Source: Bacteroidales bacterium (GTDB lineage: Bacteria; Bacteroidota; Bacteroidia; Bacteroidales; UBA3824). Taken from it: a stretch of DNA of 40,151 nt. Numbering within the stretch: position 1 is the first letter of the stretch; every line of letters starts with the position of its first letter. Below are positions 24,700-33,863 of the stretch, piece after piece. The DNA lies in the NCBI GenBank assembly GCA_016287995.1, contig JAEEXW010000001.1, positions 1-40,151 on the forward strand, read 5' to 3'. The notes below the pieces were generated by a model. That model was given only the letters and a program-made list of their open reading frames with translations. It did no database searches and was not told where the DNA came from. The translations under genes and the position numbers were made by a program.

Positions 24700-25971
24700 T
24701 TAAATTCCGACATAAACCTTGTATTCCCACGCCGACAAACCGAGTCTCTCCCTGTCGGAGAAAACAGTTTCCTCGCCGGAAAACAGTTCCTTGTATTTTC
24801 CTTTGAGAAGTTCGCTTTCGGCAATACATTCTTTTCTGTCGGGACTTGCGTTAAAAATTCCGATTACTTTGTCGCCGCCGTTTATTCTCGCAAAAGCGTA
24901 AACGTTGCAGTTGTCAGTTGTCATAATCTTTGAAAAACTTCCGCCGAAACTGCCGTTCCAAAGTGCCTTGTGCTTTGTTTTCAATTCGTTGAGAGCCTTG
25001 TAAAAACCCTCCAACGGATAATCTGCCCATTGAATTTCAACTTTTTCAAAAAGCGGCAGCGTCTGGTTGAAAGCCGATTCCTGACCGCTGTAAATAAGCG
25101 GCATTCCCGGCAAAAGATAACTCAATACCGCAAACATTTTCGCGCCATCTCCGAAACGGTCAAATTCCGTGCCGTTCCACGCGCTTTCGTCATGGTTTGT
25201 GGTAAAATTAAGACGGTAATTTTCCCTTTGGAAACAATTGAGTTCATAATTTCTGTAATGGTCGAAATCATAAACGTTTTTCTGCTTTTTGGCGATTTGT
25301 TTCATCAAGTTATGAAGTTCCCATGCGTAAGTCATGTCAAAACCGTCGTGAATTTTCGGGTCTTCCCATTCGGCAAGCCAGAAACACGGTTTTATTTTGT
25401 CAACCGCCTCTCTTGCCTTTACCCAAAACCATGTCGGAACAAGCCCCGCCATATCACAGCGGTAACCGTCTATGTCAAAGTCCTTTACCCAGTAACTCAG
25501 AGCGTCAATCATCGCGTTTACGGTGTCGGGATTGTCGTAGTTTAAGTGCGCCACGTCAGTCCAGTCGTCGTTCGGGGCAAGAATGTTGCCGTGAGAATCC
25601 CTGTAATATCTGTCGGGAGTGTTCTCTATCCACGGATTGTCCCAAGCCGTATGATTGGCAACCCAGTCAAGCACAACGTGCATGCCGAGTTTGTGAATCT
25701 CCTTTACAAGAGCCTTGAAATCCGCTTTTGTTCCGTAATCGGGATTTATCTCTTTGTAATCTTTTACGCTGTACGCGCTGCCGAGAGTTCCTTTGCGGTT
25801 TTTCTCGCCAATCGGGAAAACCGGCATCAGCCACAAAATGTCAACGCCCATTTTTTTAAGACGCGGCAAGTGAGTGCGGAAAGAGGCAAAATTTCCTTCC
25901 TTTGTAAACTGGCGGATATTTACCTCGTAAATATTCGAATTTTTAGTCCATTCAGGTGTTTTAAAAGCCAT
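24700..25971 (-). CDS. Cytoplasmic GH13 alpha-amylase-family enzyme
   Basis: A 423-residue GH13 barrel without signal peptide. The conserved regions are present: DWVANH (102-107), GYRCD with R171 and nucleophile D173, E201 in LAEWE as acid/base, and N259-H260-D261. Length is at the short end of the family, with a brief C-terminal beta domain. It likely cleaves or rearranges alpha-1,4-glucans or maltodextrins in the cytoplasm. Its neighbours support this: it follows the GH77 glucanotransferase by 22 bp on the same strand and precedes the zinc-ribbon/SiaC gene. Exact activity (amylase, maltodextrin glucosidase or transferase) cannot be read from sequence alone. Confidence 0.92.
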   Translation of the reverse strand: MAFKTPEWTKNSNIYEVNIRQFTKEGNFASFRTHLPRLKKMGVDILWLMPVFPIGEKNRKGTLGSAYSVKDYKEINPDYGTKADFKALVKEIHKLGMHVVLDWVANHTAWDNPWIENTPDRYYRDSHGNILAPNDDWTDVAHLNYDNPDTVNAMIDALSYWVKDFDIDGYRCDMAGLVPTWFWVKAREAVDKIKPCFWLAEWEDPKIHDGFDMTYAWELHNLMKQIAKKQKNVYDFDHYRNYELNCFQRENYRLNFTTNHDESAWNGTEFDRFGDGAKMFAVLSYLLPGMPLIYSGQESAFNQTLPLFEKVEIQWADYPLEGFYKALNELKTKHKALWNGSFGGSFSKIMTTDNCNVYAFARINGGDKVIGIFNASPDRKECIAESELLKGKYKELFSGEETVFSDRERLGLSAWEYKVYVGI

Positions 25972-25993
25972 ATTTTTTATATCTTAAAAGTTT

Positions 25994-28735
25994 TTAATAG
26001 GCAGTATCCCTTCCGGAATAATGCAACATTTCTCTAAACGTATTGTTAAGACCGTCAGCCTTTTGCAGTCTGTCCAAATCTATATGGCAACGGTAACGCC
26101 AATAGTGGTTGGACTCCGACGGCACGTTGATACGGTCTTCTTTCGGGTCTTTGCTTCTCAGGCTCTCGTCCAGACCGAGAATGTCCTGAATCTGGAACAC
26201 TGCCCACATAGCCGGAGAATAAAGGTGTTGGAAAAGAATGTCTTTTACGACCCATGTCTCGCAGTAATAAGGCGCGGAACCCGATTTTGAAAGCACGTTG
26301 TTGTAGAACCTCTGACTGCGGTCGTGGTTTTCCTCCCACCATGAGCGGATTGAGGACGTGTCGTGAGTGCTCGGCGTTGCAACGGCAAGAAACGGATAAC
26401 TTGCGGGCTGTCCGAAGTCTGCAAGCGTCTCTTTGGGCATGCGCTGAATTTCAAGACTCAGAATATTGAGTTTTCTCATCACCTCAGGAACGCAGGCGGG
26501 TATCATGCCGAGGTCTTCGCCGCATACAAGCATATTTGTCGCGCTTGTTAAGGCGGGAAGTTTTATTTCAGCCTGATTCTTCCAAAGTTCCTCGTTTCTG
26601 CGGTAGAAATAATCGTTGTAAAGGTCGTCAACAATATATTTTGCCTGCTGATCCAACTCGTTGTAAGAATTGGTCTTAAAGAGCGAGTGTCTCGGATGAT
26701 AGCAGTTTTCTTTTTCCTTGTCCTTAAAGAAAAGCACTTCCGAAACAAGATACAGCAAGCCTTGTTTTATCAGTTGCATTCTCAGCATTTCCTCAGGCGA
26801 CGGACAGCCGGTCTGACGGAAACTCTCCTCGATTTTGCTTTGCGTGTCGTATTCGGGTTTGAGATAGAAAACATCTTCGTCCTTTTCCGACTGATCCAAA
26901 AACGAGTGTTTTACATAACCCGCCTGCTCGCCGAAAATCTGTTCAAGAATGTGCTTTCTGATGTACGGCTTGCAAAAACGCTCCTCGTCAAATTTCAAAC
27001 CGCGTTTTTCAAACTCGTCTTTTGAAATCGGAATAGCCGGGTCAAAAACTCCCATCAAGCCTTTTGTCTGTGTCGTGGGAATAGACCAGATTCTGAAAAA
27101 TCCCAAAATGTGGTCGAGCCTGTATGCGTCAAAATATTCCTGCATTTTGGTAAGGCGGTGTTTCCACCACGAAAAACCGTCTTTTGCCATTTCCTGCCAG
27201 TTGTAAGTCGGGAAGCCCCAGTTCTGACCGTCGTCAGAAAAATCATCAGGCGGCGCACCCGCTTGACAGTCAAGGTTGTACAACTTAGGATTGACCCACG
27301 CGTCAACGCTGAACCTGCCGATTCCGATAGGAATGTCGCCTTTCAAAACTATGCCGTTTTCGCGGGCGTATTTCGAGACTTCCGAAAGTTGCAAGTGCAG
27401 ATGGTATTGTATAAAAAAGTGTATTGCAACATCGTCAAAATCGGGATTGTTCTCATTACAGAGCGCGTCTACTTTTTCCTTGTCGTAAACCGCATAATTG
27501 CCCCAGTGCGAAAAATCCGCCGTCGAATACAAATCCCTCAGATATGAGAAAACTGCATACGGATTCAGCCAGTCGGAGTTCTTTTTATAAAATTCCTGAT
27601 ATTCGGGCTCTTTCAAAAAGCCTCTGCGGTTTTCGTCGTAAATCATCTTGTAATACCTTGATTTCAGACGCATAACCTCCTCGTAATCAATCTGACTCAG
27701 GGAATTGAGTTCTTCTTTTCTTGTCGATAAGATCTCCCTTGCGGTTTCGGAAAGGTTTTTGCCCATGTCCTCAATCCTAAGATACAGCGGATGAAGTGCA
27801 AACACCGAAACACATCTGTACGGATAAGAATCCTTGAAAGTGTGGGTTGCAACGGTATCGTTGACGGGAAGAAGTTGTATCATTCTTACACCTAAACTTT
27901 TAGCCCAGTCGATAAAGGGAATCAAATCTTTGAATTCTCCCACACCGCAGCCCGCGTTGCTTCTCAAAGAAAATACCGGAACAGACACTCCGACACCTTT
28001 CCACGGATAACGCGGAAACTTGAAATCCTCGTCGTTGAGCACGTAGAAATCATAGTCGTCCTCCGGCGTAAAATATCTTGTTACATACTCCTCCAAAACT
28101 ACCCTCGAAGTGCTTTTTTCGCAGATACAGTATTTGTATTCGGCGTAACGCTGTGGCTTGTCTATTACAAATTCAGCCCTCCACTTCGGAAAATTATCGT
28201 CGGAGAGTTTTATAATAACATCGTTTTCGGGCAGCGACCCTAAAAATTTGACCGCCGCATAATGCTCCTTTTTCACCCTCGCAAAAGCGATTGAGGCTCT
28301 TATGCAGACTTTTTTTGCAGGCTTTTCGTCTTCGTCATAATCCGAAAAGTCGTTGTCGGGTTTTTCTTTGAGCGGAACAAAAGGAGTCTTGTTTTCACGC
28401 TTAAAAACCACGTCTTTAAAAGCCGACGAGTACATCACGTTGCTCGGTGATACAAGCGGTTTCCAAAAATCACGTACCAATATTTCTCCGCTTTCCATCA
28501 CGGGCGGATAAAACTTTCTCTTGTCAAATTCATAAAGCACCTGTTTTGTATTGTTGTCTCTCATCAGATACTTATACTCAAACTCTTTTGCTGCAAGAGT
28601 ATCCAAGTCTACGGTCAAAAACCAGTCGCCGTTGTTTTTAGGAGTCATTAACGCCTGACCTTGTCCGGGAATCCCTTCGATTAACAGTTGCTGCCCGTAA
28701 CAAGTGCGGTAATTTATTTTAAATGTAACTTTCAT
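25994..28735 (-). CDS. malQ: 4-alpha-glucanotransferase (GH77) with tandem N-terminal starch-binding domains
   Basis: A 913-residue enzyme. Two CBM20-type starch-binding domains occupy about residues 1-240 (the first begins MKVTFKINYRTCYGQQLLI). The GH77 barrel follows with YPWKGVGVSVPVFSLRS, LLPVNDTV, the nucleophile region YRLDHILGFFRIWSIP, VCGEDLGMIPACV with the acid/base Glu, and PSTHDTSSIRSWW. This architecture is like plant DPE2 and is common in Bacteroidota. It moves alpha-1,4-glucan chains between glucose polymers, in the cytoplasm since no signal peptide is present. It heads the operon with the GH13 and zinc-ribbon/SiaC genes. A near-consensus -7 box (TATTATTG on the minus strand, 28801-28808) could serve it. 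Confidence 0.95.
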   Translation of the reverse strand: MKVTFKINYRTCYGQQLLIEGIPGQGQALMTPKNNGDWFLTVDLDTLAAKEFEYKYLMRDNNTKQVLYEFDKRKFYPPVMESGEILVRDFWKPLVSPSNVMYSSAFKDVVFKRENKTPFVPLKEKPDNDFSDYDEDEKPAKKVCIRASIAFARVKKEHYAAVKFLGSLPENDVIIKLSDDNFPKWRAEFVIDKPQRYAEYKYCICEKSTSRVVLEEYVTRYFTPEDDYDFYVLNDEDFKFPRYPWKGVGVSVPVFSLRSNAGCGVGEFKDLIPFIDWAKSLGVRMIQLLPVNDTVATHTFKDSYPYRCVSVFALHPLYLRIEDMGKNLSETAREILSTRKEELNSLSQIDYEEVMRLKSRYYKMIYDENRRGFLKEPEYQEFYKKNSDWLNPYAVFSYLRDLYSTADFSHWGNYAVYDKEKVDALCNENNPDFDDVAIHFFIQYHLHLQLSEVSKYARENGIVLKGDIPIGIGRFSVDAWVNPKLYNLDCQAGAPPDDFSDDGQNWGFPTYNWQEMAKDGFSWWKHRLTKMQEYFDAYRLDHILGFFRIWSIPTTQTKGLMGVFDPAIPISKDEFEKRGLKFDEERFCKPYIRKHILEQIFGEQAGYVKHSFLDQSEKDEDVFYLKPEYDTQSKIEESFRQTGCPSPEEMLRMQLIKQGLLYLVSEVLFFKDKEKENCYHPRHSLFKTNSYNELDQQAKYIVDDLYNDYFYRRNEELWKNQAEIKLPALTSATNMLVCGEDLGMIPACVPEVMRKLNILSLEIQRMPKETLADFGQPASYPFLAVATPSTHDTSSIRSWWEENHDRSQRFYNNVLSKSGSAPYYCETWVVKDILFQHLYSPAMWAVFQIQDILGLDESLRSKDPKEDRINVPSESNHYWRYRCHIDLDRLQKADGLNNTFREMLHYSGRDTAY

Positions 28736-28895
28736 AGTTGTATGCTAAAAGTCAAACCAAATGACACCATAAAATTATATAAATATTTTTATATCCGCTA
28801 CAATAATAGAAGATTTTTTTTATTTTTTTTAAAACTTTTTTTTTCGTAACTGATAATCAACTATTTAGAAAAGCATAAAAAAGTTAAAAAAATCT

Positions 28896-29004
28896 AAAAA
28901 CAAAAAAGCGGAACCTAAATTCCGCTCTTTTGCCACTACTAATTTTTTAACCTAAACCTAATATTATGAAAAGACAATTTTTAATTTCTAATTCCCTTTG
29001 TTTT
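28896..29004 (-). ncRNA. Possible short terminated RNA or attenuated leader upstream of malQ
   Basis: A minus-strand -7 box at 29011-29018 predicts a start near 29004, and a hairpin with a U run ends near 28896, giving a transcript of about 110 nt. It lies 160 bp upstream of malQ in the same direction, so it could be an independent small RNA or a leader whose terminator controls the glucan operon. I do not recognise an RNA family in it. Confidence 0.35.
28901..28926 (-). terminator. Rho-independent terminator or attenuator upstream of malQ
   Basis: AGCGGAA (28907-28913) and TTCCGCT (28920-28926) form a perfect 7-bp stem with a 6-nt loop. On the minus strand it is followed by TTTTT-G-TTTTT. 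The plus-strand flank lacks a clean T run, so termination is expected for minus-strand transcripts. Confidence 0.65.
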
Positions 29005-29010
29005 ACGCTG

Positions 29011-29018
29011 CAAAGATA
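29011..29018 (-). promoter_or_regulatory. -7 box for a short minus-strand transcript
   Basis: On the minus strand this is TATCTTTG followed by C, a perfect TAnnTTTG. A TTTG at the usual 20-bp distance upstream is not seen, so strength is uncertain. Confidence 0.4.
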
Positions 29019-29156
29019 AAGTGTTTTTTTTACAATTACTTTAAAAGAAAATTAAGCAATTCTGAAATAATTTTATAACAAACGCTGTTTCAAACCGTTT
29101 CAAGGTTTAGTAAGTGTTAATGTTTATTTTTTGTGAACAATTTAACGAAAATTATG

Positions 29157-29186
29157 TTTGGATTACAAGAAAAATTTATAATTTTG
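29157..29186 (+). promoter_or_regulatory. Probable promoter for the phosphoesterase/purT genes
   Basis: TTTG (29157-29160) and TAATTTTG (29179-29186) are 18 bp apart, slightly short of the 20 bp in the other promoters here. A start near 29193 fits translation from 29232. Confidence 0.55.
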
Positions 29187-29231
29187 CTTTCTAAAATAGA
29201 AAAAAATAAAGTACAAAAAACGGAAGTCATA

Positions 29232-30923
29232 ATGGAAAATCTATCAGAGACCAAAACAACAAAAATTAAAATAATAGCAACAGGCGACGTCCACGGTGCC
29301 ATTTTTCCATACGACTTTATCGAAAACGAACCGTTAAACACTTCTTTGGCGCAGGTATACACTTATATAAAAGAGCAGCGCGCCGTAAAAAGTCAGGACG
29401 TAATTTTGCTTGACAACGGCGACTTCCTTCAAGGCCAACCCGTTGTATACTACTCAAACTACGAAAAATACGACGGCGAGCATATCTGCTCCGACGTTAT
29501 GAATTTTATGGGTTACGACGCGGCGAGCATCGGCAACCACGACCTTGAAACAGGACACGAAGTATACGACAGGCTTGTCAAAGAGTTTAATTTTCCATGG
29601 CTTGCGGCCAACGCCGTAAGAAAATCGGACGGCAAACCGTATTTTGAGCCGTACACCGTAATCGAAAAACGCGGGGTAAAAATTGCGGTTTTGGGACTTA
29701 TAACGCCGTCAATTCCGACATGGCTGCCCGAAAAAATCTGGGAAGGCATAGAGTTCCGCGACATGGTGGAAACCGCACAGTATTGGATGAAGATTATCCG
29801 CGAAAAAGAAAACCCCGACATCGTAATAGGTCTTTTCCATTCGGGAATCGACAGCACCTACAACAACCGCTGCAACGAAGACTTTATGAACGAAAACGCT
29901 TCGGCACTTGTGGCGCACAAAGTTCCGGGTTTTGACCTCATAATCGCCGGACACGACCACCAGGAGTGCAACATGGTTATCAAAAACGTTGAAGGTCAGA
30001 GGGTTATAATTCTTGACTCCAAAAACTGCGCACGTCTTGCAGCCGTTGCCTCAATTCAGGTGAAAAAATGCGGAGACAGGCTCATCGACAAAAAAATCAC
30101 GGGTCTGATTATGGAAATGAACTCCTGCGAACCCGACACCGAGATGATGAAGCGTTACGGCGGATATATCAACATGATAAAAAAATACGTCTCAAAACCG
30201 ATTGCGAAGTTTACGCGGACGGTCTCCTCACGCGACGCGATGTTTGGCAATTCGGCGTTTGTAGACCTGATACATTCGGTTCAGCTGGAGGAGACGGGGG
30301 CTGACATTTCGTTTGCCGCGCCGCTTACTTTCGACTCCAAAATCAAAAAAGGCGTTGTCTGCATAAGGGACATGTTCAAACTCTACAAGTTTGAAAACCT
30401 GCTCTACACTTTGAAGTTGACAGGTCAGGAAGTTCTTGACTATTTGGAATATTCCTACGGCTGGTGGTTCAACATGATGAGCGACAAGAAAGACCATCTC
30501 GTACTCTTTGAACTCGACGAAAAAGGCAACAACCGCACGGCGGGAAAATTCTACAATTATTCCTCCGCTTCGGGCATAAACTACACCGTAGACCTTTGCA
30601 AGCCTGCGGGCGAAAAAATCAAAATTCTCGGTTTTACCGACGGACGGCCTTTTTCCCTTGACGGTGTTTACAAGGTTGCGGTAAACTCTTACCGGGGCAA
30701 CGGCGGCGGCGGACACCTGACCGAAGGCGCGCACATAGTCCACGAAGAACTTTTGAACCGCATTATCTCGGCAACCGACAAAGATTTGCGCTATATTATA
30801 ATGCGCAACATCGAAGAAAAGCAGATAATCTCGCCCAAAGCCTCCGGCAACTGGAAAGCCGTTCCTCAGGAATTTTGGATCAAGGGACGCAAAAAAGACT
30901 ATCAAGTGATGTATGACAATTAA
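29232..30923 (+). CDS. 5'-nucleotidase/2',3'-cyclic-nucleotide phosphodiesterase-family phosphoesterase without signal peptide
   Basis: A 563-residue two-domain protein of the UshA/CpdB/YfkN type. The metallophosphoesterase domain (about 11-320) has D19-x-H21, D61-NGDF, G101-NHD104, a later HSGIDS and AGHDHQ. The C-terminal 5'-nucleotidase domain contains FAAPLTFDSKI, the stacking region and YRGNGGGGHLTEG. Relatives are normally exported and hydrolyse nucleotides outside the cytoplasm; this one begins MENLSETKTTKIKIIATGD and has no signal peptide. The upstream in-frame ATG at 29133 adds 33 residues that also do not look like a signal peptide and would lie upstream of the promoter. It is followed by purT after 12 bp, which suggests a link to purine metabolism. 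Confidence 0.88.
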   Translation: MENLSETKTTKIKIIATGDVHGAIFPYDFIENEPLNTSLAQVYTYIKEQRAVKSQDVILLDNGDFLQGQPVVYYSNYEKYDGEHICSDVMNFMGYDAASIGNHDLETGHEVYDRLVKEFNFPWLAANAVRKSDGKPYFEPYTVIEKRGVKIAVLGLITPSIPTWLPEKIWEGIEFRDMVETAQYWMKIIREKENPDIVIGLFHSGIDSTYNNRCNEDFMNENASALVAHKVPGFDLIIAGHDHQECNMVIKNVEGQRVIILDSKNCARLAAVASIQVKKCGDRLIDKKITGLIMEMNSCEPDTEMMKRYGGYINMIKKYVSKPIAKFTRTVSSRDAMFGNSAFVDLIHSVQLEETGADISFAAPLTFDSKIKKGVVCIRDMFKLYKFENLLYTLKLTGQEVLDYLEYSYGWWFNMMSDKKDHLVLFELDEKGNNRTAGKFYNYSSASGINYTVDLCKPAGEKIKILGFTDGRPFSLDGVYKVAVNSYRGNGGGGHLTEGAHIVHEELLNRIISATDKDLRYIIMRNIEEKQIISPKASGNWKAVPQEFWIKGRKKDYQVMYDN

Positions 30924-30935
30924 TACCCGCAAAAA

Positions 30936-32117
30936 ATGTTGGAAATAGGAACTCATAACAAATCGAAAGGCAAAAAAGCACTTCTTCTTGGCTCCGGTGA
31001 GTTAGGGAAAGAAGTCGCAATAGAACTTCAACGGCTCGGCGTTTATGTCATAGCCGTTGACAAATACGAAAATGCCCCTGCAATGCAGGTTGCTCACAAA
31101 AGTTACGTTTTTTCGATGCTTGACGGGGACAAAATCCGTGAGACAATCGAAAAAGAAAAACCTGATTTTATAATTCCCGAAGTGGAAGCCATTGCGACAA
31201 AAACGCTCGTGGAATTGGAAAAAGAGGGTTACAATGTTATCCCGACGGCTAACGCTACATTTCTTACCATGAACCGCGAAGGTATACGCCGTCTTGCTGC
31301 TGAAAAATTAGGAATCAAAACTTCGCCTTACCGTTTTGCTTCCACAAAAGACGAATTTTTTAAGGCGGTAGAAGAAATAGGCATACCGTGCGTTGTTAAA
31401 CCCATAATGTCTTCTTCGGGACACGGACAATCGGTTATCAAAAGTGAAGACGGAATCGAAAAGTCTTGGCAAATTGCTCAGGAGGGCGGAAGAGCAGGCG
31501 CGGGGAAAGTCATTGTAGAAGGATTTGTAAAATTCGATTATGAAATTACTCTTTTGACAGTCCGTCATATCGGCGGCACAAGTTTTCTTGAACCCGTCGG
31601 ACATTATCAAAAAGACGGCGATTATCAGGAGTCTTGGCAGCCGCAGCCGATGAAACCCGAAACAATTAAAAAAGCCGAAGAAATTGCCGAAAAAATCACG
31701 ACTGTACTCGGCGGCAGAGGAATTTTCGGCGTTGAAATGTTCGTCAAAGGCGACGAGGTGATTTTCAGCGAAGTTTCGCCAAGACCTCACGACACGGGAA
31801 TGGTTACGATGATTTCGCAGGATTTGTCGGAATTTGCCCTGCACGCAAGGGCGGTTTTGGGTCTGCCTATTCCGAACATCGCTTTTCACGGACCGTCAGC
31901 CTCAAAAGCCGTTGTCGTTGAAGGCGAAAGTCAGAATATCGTTTTTTCGGGACTTGAAGACGCACTATCGATTCCCGATACGTCAATAAGGATTTTCGGA
32001 AAGCCGGAAGTAAGCGGACACCGGAGAATGGCGGTGCTTTTGGCACGCGGCAACTCTGTTGAAGAAGCGCGGCAAAAGGTTCAGGACATGGCAAAAAAAA
32101 TAAAAGTAGAGATATAA
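30936..32117 (+). CDS. purT: Formate-dependent phosphoribosylglycinamide formyltransferase
   Basis: A 393-residue ATP-grasp enzyme of normal length. It makes formyl-GAR from GAR, formate and ATP in purine biosynthesis, bypassing folate-dependent PurN. Markers include LLGSGELGKEVAIELQRLG at the N-terminus, IIPEVEAIATKTL, the glycine-rich ATP-binding CVVKPIMSSSGHGQSV, FGVEMFVKGDEVIFSEVSPRPHDTGMVT and the closing MAVLLARG. All are characteristic of PurT. It lies 12 bp after the phosphoesterase gene and is closed by a strong terminator, so the pair is probably one transcript. No other pur genes are in the window. Confidence 0.97.
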   Translation: MLEIGTHNKSKGKKALLLGSGELGKEVAIELQRLGVYVIAVDKYENAPAMQVAHKSYVFSMLDGDKIRETIEKEKPDFIIPEVEAIATKTLVELEKEGYNVIPTANATFLTMNREGIRRLAAEKLGIKTSPYRFASTKDEFFKAVEEIGIPCVVKPIMSSSGHGQSVIKSEDGIEKSWQIAQEGGRAGAGKVIVEGFVKFDYEITLLTVRHIGGTSFLEPVGHYQKDGDYQESWQPQPMKPETIKKAEEIAEKITTVLGGRGIFGVEMFVKGDEVIFSEVSPRPHDTGMVTMISQDLSEFALHARAVLGLPIPNIAFHGPSASKAVVVEGESQNIVFSGLEDALSIPDTSIRIFGKPEVSGHRRMAVLLARGNSVEEARQKVQDMAKKIKVEI

Positions 32118-32148
32118 AAAAAAGCCCTGTTTTTCAGGGCTTTTTTTT
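32116..32148. terminator. Bidirectional rho-independent terminator
   Basis: GCCCTG (32124-32129) and CAGGGC (32135-32140) pair around a T5 loop and are extended by eight A on the left and eight T on the right. It starts at the purT stop and lies 10 bp past the stop of the TPR gene on the other strand. Confidence 0.92.
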
Positions 32149-32158
32149 ATTGGTTTGT

Positions 32159-33823
32159 TTAGAATCTTGCCGTGGTGCTTTCGCCAATCCAGCCGCCTAC
32201 CGTAACGGAAGTGCCGGGAGTGATTGAGTGCATGAAAGCCTCTTCTTTTTTCGGACATGAACCCGAAAATCTGTTAATCAAAGTCTGAGCCTCGGAAGCA
32301 ACTGACGGGTCAACGGCTTTTGCTTTTTGAAGTTTGTCGATAACAACCCAGAAAGTTTTTGATCTTTCAAAAGCGTCCTCGCCGACAGGATTTGCGCCGT
32401 ACATAATCGCAATCAGAATATAAGGCAAACCGTAGTTTGATTTCTGTGAAATCGCTTTGAGAGCATACGATTTTGCAGTTGAAAACTGTTTTTTGTCGTT
32501 ATAAATTTTGGCGATGTTGTAGTTGTAAATTGCCTTCATGGTGTCAACCTCTGAAAAACCTACCGCCTGCTCCAAATACTTCAAAGCATCGTCGTCCTTG
32601 CCTTTTTTCAACAGCATTTTTGCAAAGTTGTAGCATGCAAGTTCAGAAGGTTTGCTTTCGATAAGTTTTGCGGTTGCGTTTTCATAAAGCGGAAGGTCGG
32701 TGCAGCCTTTCGAGTCAAAAATCTTGACGATTTTTTCAGCCATTTCCACGTCGTTGGGATTTGCGTTGAATCTCGGTTCAAAGGCCTTGTTCAACGCGCC
32801 GCATTCTGCCGCCTTGCTCGTAGAAAACATCTGGTCGATTGCGCCCTGAACCTGTTTTGCGGTTGCGAGTTTTGACTCGGCGTCTTTTGCAGCCTTGTCG
32901 TTTGCAGGATTTTCAAGTTGTTTTGAAAAATCGGTTTTTTGAGCGTCCAAAATGTCGTTCAACTGCAAATATTTGTCAACAACCACCGAAGCGTCGATTT
33001 TTTCCGACTCAAACATTCCGAGGGTTGCCTGCATTGCGGTCTGAACCACTGCAAGTTCGGTTGATTTGCCACCCAAATCCACAGCCTTCGACAAAATGTT
33101 GTAAGGCTCCTCTATCGGGCTTTTGCGGTATTTAAGAAGGTCAACGCCTTTGCGTCCCAAGAGATAAGCCTCGCCGTAGTTTTTGCTCGTTGCGGCAAAA
33201 TACTTGATTCTCTGGTCGTAAACCATCATCAAAGTGTCAATCCAAAGTTCCTGCTCTTTGCGGTTTGCCGCCTTAGACATCTTGAATTTCACGATAGAAA
33301 CACCATTAGAATAGATGTTTTGAGTACTTTTAGGATATTCCTTAAAAAGTACAGTCCAAGAAGTATAAGCATCGGCGTAATTCTGCTGTTTTGCGTATTC
33401 CTGAAACATCGAAATCATACGCATACAATCGGCAGAGTCTGCGCCGTATTTTTCTTCCCTCATAAGATTTGCGATTTTGTGTCTTTCGCTTAATACTGCT
33501 GATTTCAAATCGGCAAGTGTTCCCGCTTTTTGCATATCTTTAAGGGTCTTAATGTCAAAAATTTCCAACACTTCCGCCTCTGCGCCGCCGTGCTCGAATT
33601 TTTCGATTTCAGAGAGACCCGTGTTCATTTTTGCGTAAAGATCACGGTACTTTGATTTTAATGTCGGTTGATAAACAGTTGAAGTGCTGATTGCAAGTTC
33701 GCCTGTTGTTTCGGGAAATTTCATGGAGATTACATCTCCGGCACTCTGCGACATTGCAGCAGATCCCGAAAGCAACAATGCTGACAATGAAAGTGCGAAA
33801 CGTTTAAATCTGTTCTTTATCAT
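32159..33823 (-). CDS. Exported TPR-repeat protein
   Basis: A 554-residue protein with a cleavable signal peptide (about 1-26, ending AAMSQ). Long helices follow, with TPR-like pairs such as KNYGEAYLLGRKGVDLLKYR in the middle and AIYNYNIAKIYNDKKQFSTA plus ALKYLEQAVGF nearer the C-terminus. The C-terminal 50 residues are not TPR and contain GSCPKKEEAFMHSI. TPR proteins scaffold protein complexes; here a periplasmic envelope role is likely. It follows the outer membrane protein gene by 40 bp in the coaX operon, an order I recall as common in Bacteroidales genomes. Its molecular function is unknown. Confidence 0.85.
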   Translation of the reverse strand: MIKNRFKRFALSLSALLLSGSAAMSQSAGDVISMKFPETTGELAISTSTVYQPTLKSKYRDLYAKMNTGLSEIEKFEHGGAEAEVLEIFDIKTLKDMQKAGTLADLKSAVLSERHKIANLMREEKYGADSADCMRMISMFQEYAKQQNYADAYTSWTVLFKEYPKSTQNIYSNGVSIVKFKMSKAANRKEQELWIDTLMMVYDQRIKYFAATSKNYGEAYLLGRKGVDLLKYRKSPIEEPYNILSKAVDLGGKSTELAVVQTAMQATLGMFESEKIDASVVVDKYLQLNDILDAQKTDFSKQLENPANDKAAKDAESKLATAKQVQGAIDQMFSTSKAAECGALNKAFEPRFNANPNDVEMAEKIVKIFDSKGCTDLPLYENATAKLIESKPSELACYNFAKMLLKKGKDDDALKYLEQAVGFSEVDTMKAIYNYNIAKIYNDKKQFSTAKSYALKAISQKSNYGLPYILIAIMYGANPVGEDAFERSKTFWVVIDKLQKAKAVDPSVASEAQTLINRFSGSCPKKEEAFMHSITPGTSVTVGGWIGESTTARF

Positions 33824-33863
33824 AACATTTTTAAATTTTAAGATTTTAAAATTAGTATTAATT

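Larger units (their letters stand above)
28736..29231. other. 496-bp A/T-rich intergenic region between divergent operons
   Basis: This stretch has no convincing protein gene. It holds a near-consensus -7 box for malQ on the minus strand (28801-28808), a hairpin with a T run (28901-28926), a perfect minus-strand -7 box (29011-29018), and the plus-strand promoter of the phosphoesterase gene (29157-29186). An 18-codon plus-strand frame (28966-29019) is noted but not supported. The rest is very A/T-rich. Confidence 0.7.

Noticed and set aside
24970..25545. 191-codon plus-strand frame opposite the GH13 gene
   Set aside because: It is antisense to a gene with all catalytic motifs, and its translation has no recognisable domain and a biased, Arg/Val/Phe-rich composition.
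28966..29019. 18-codon plus-strand frame (MKRQFLISNSLC...) as a leader peptide
   Set aside because: No plus-strand promoter is seen upstream, and its end coincides with a perfect minus-strand -7 box.
29133..29231. Longer N-terminus of the phosphoesterase
   Set aside because: It begins upstream of the predicted promoter and does not resemble family N-termini or a signal peptide.
30228..30956. 242-codon minus-strand frame opposite the phosphoesterase
   Set aside because: Antisense shadow of a well-supported gene; the codon pattern of the plus strand forces it open.
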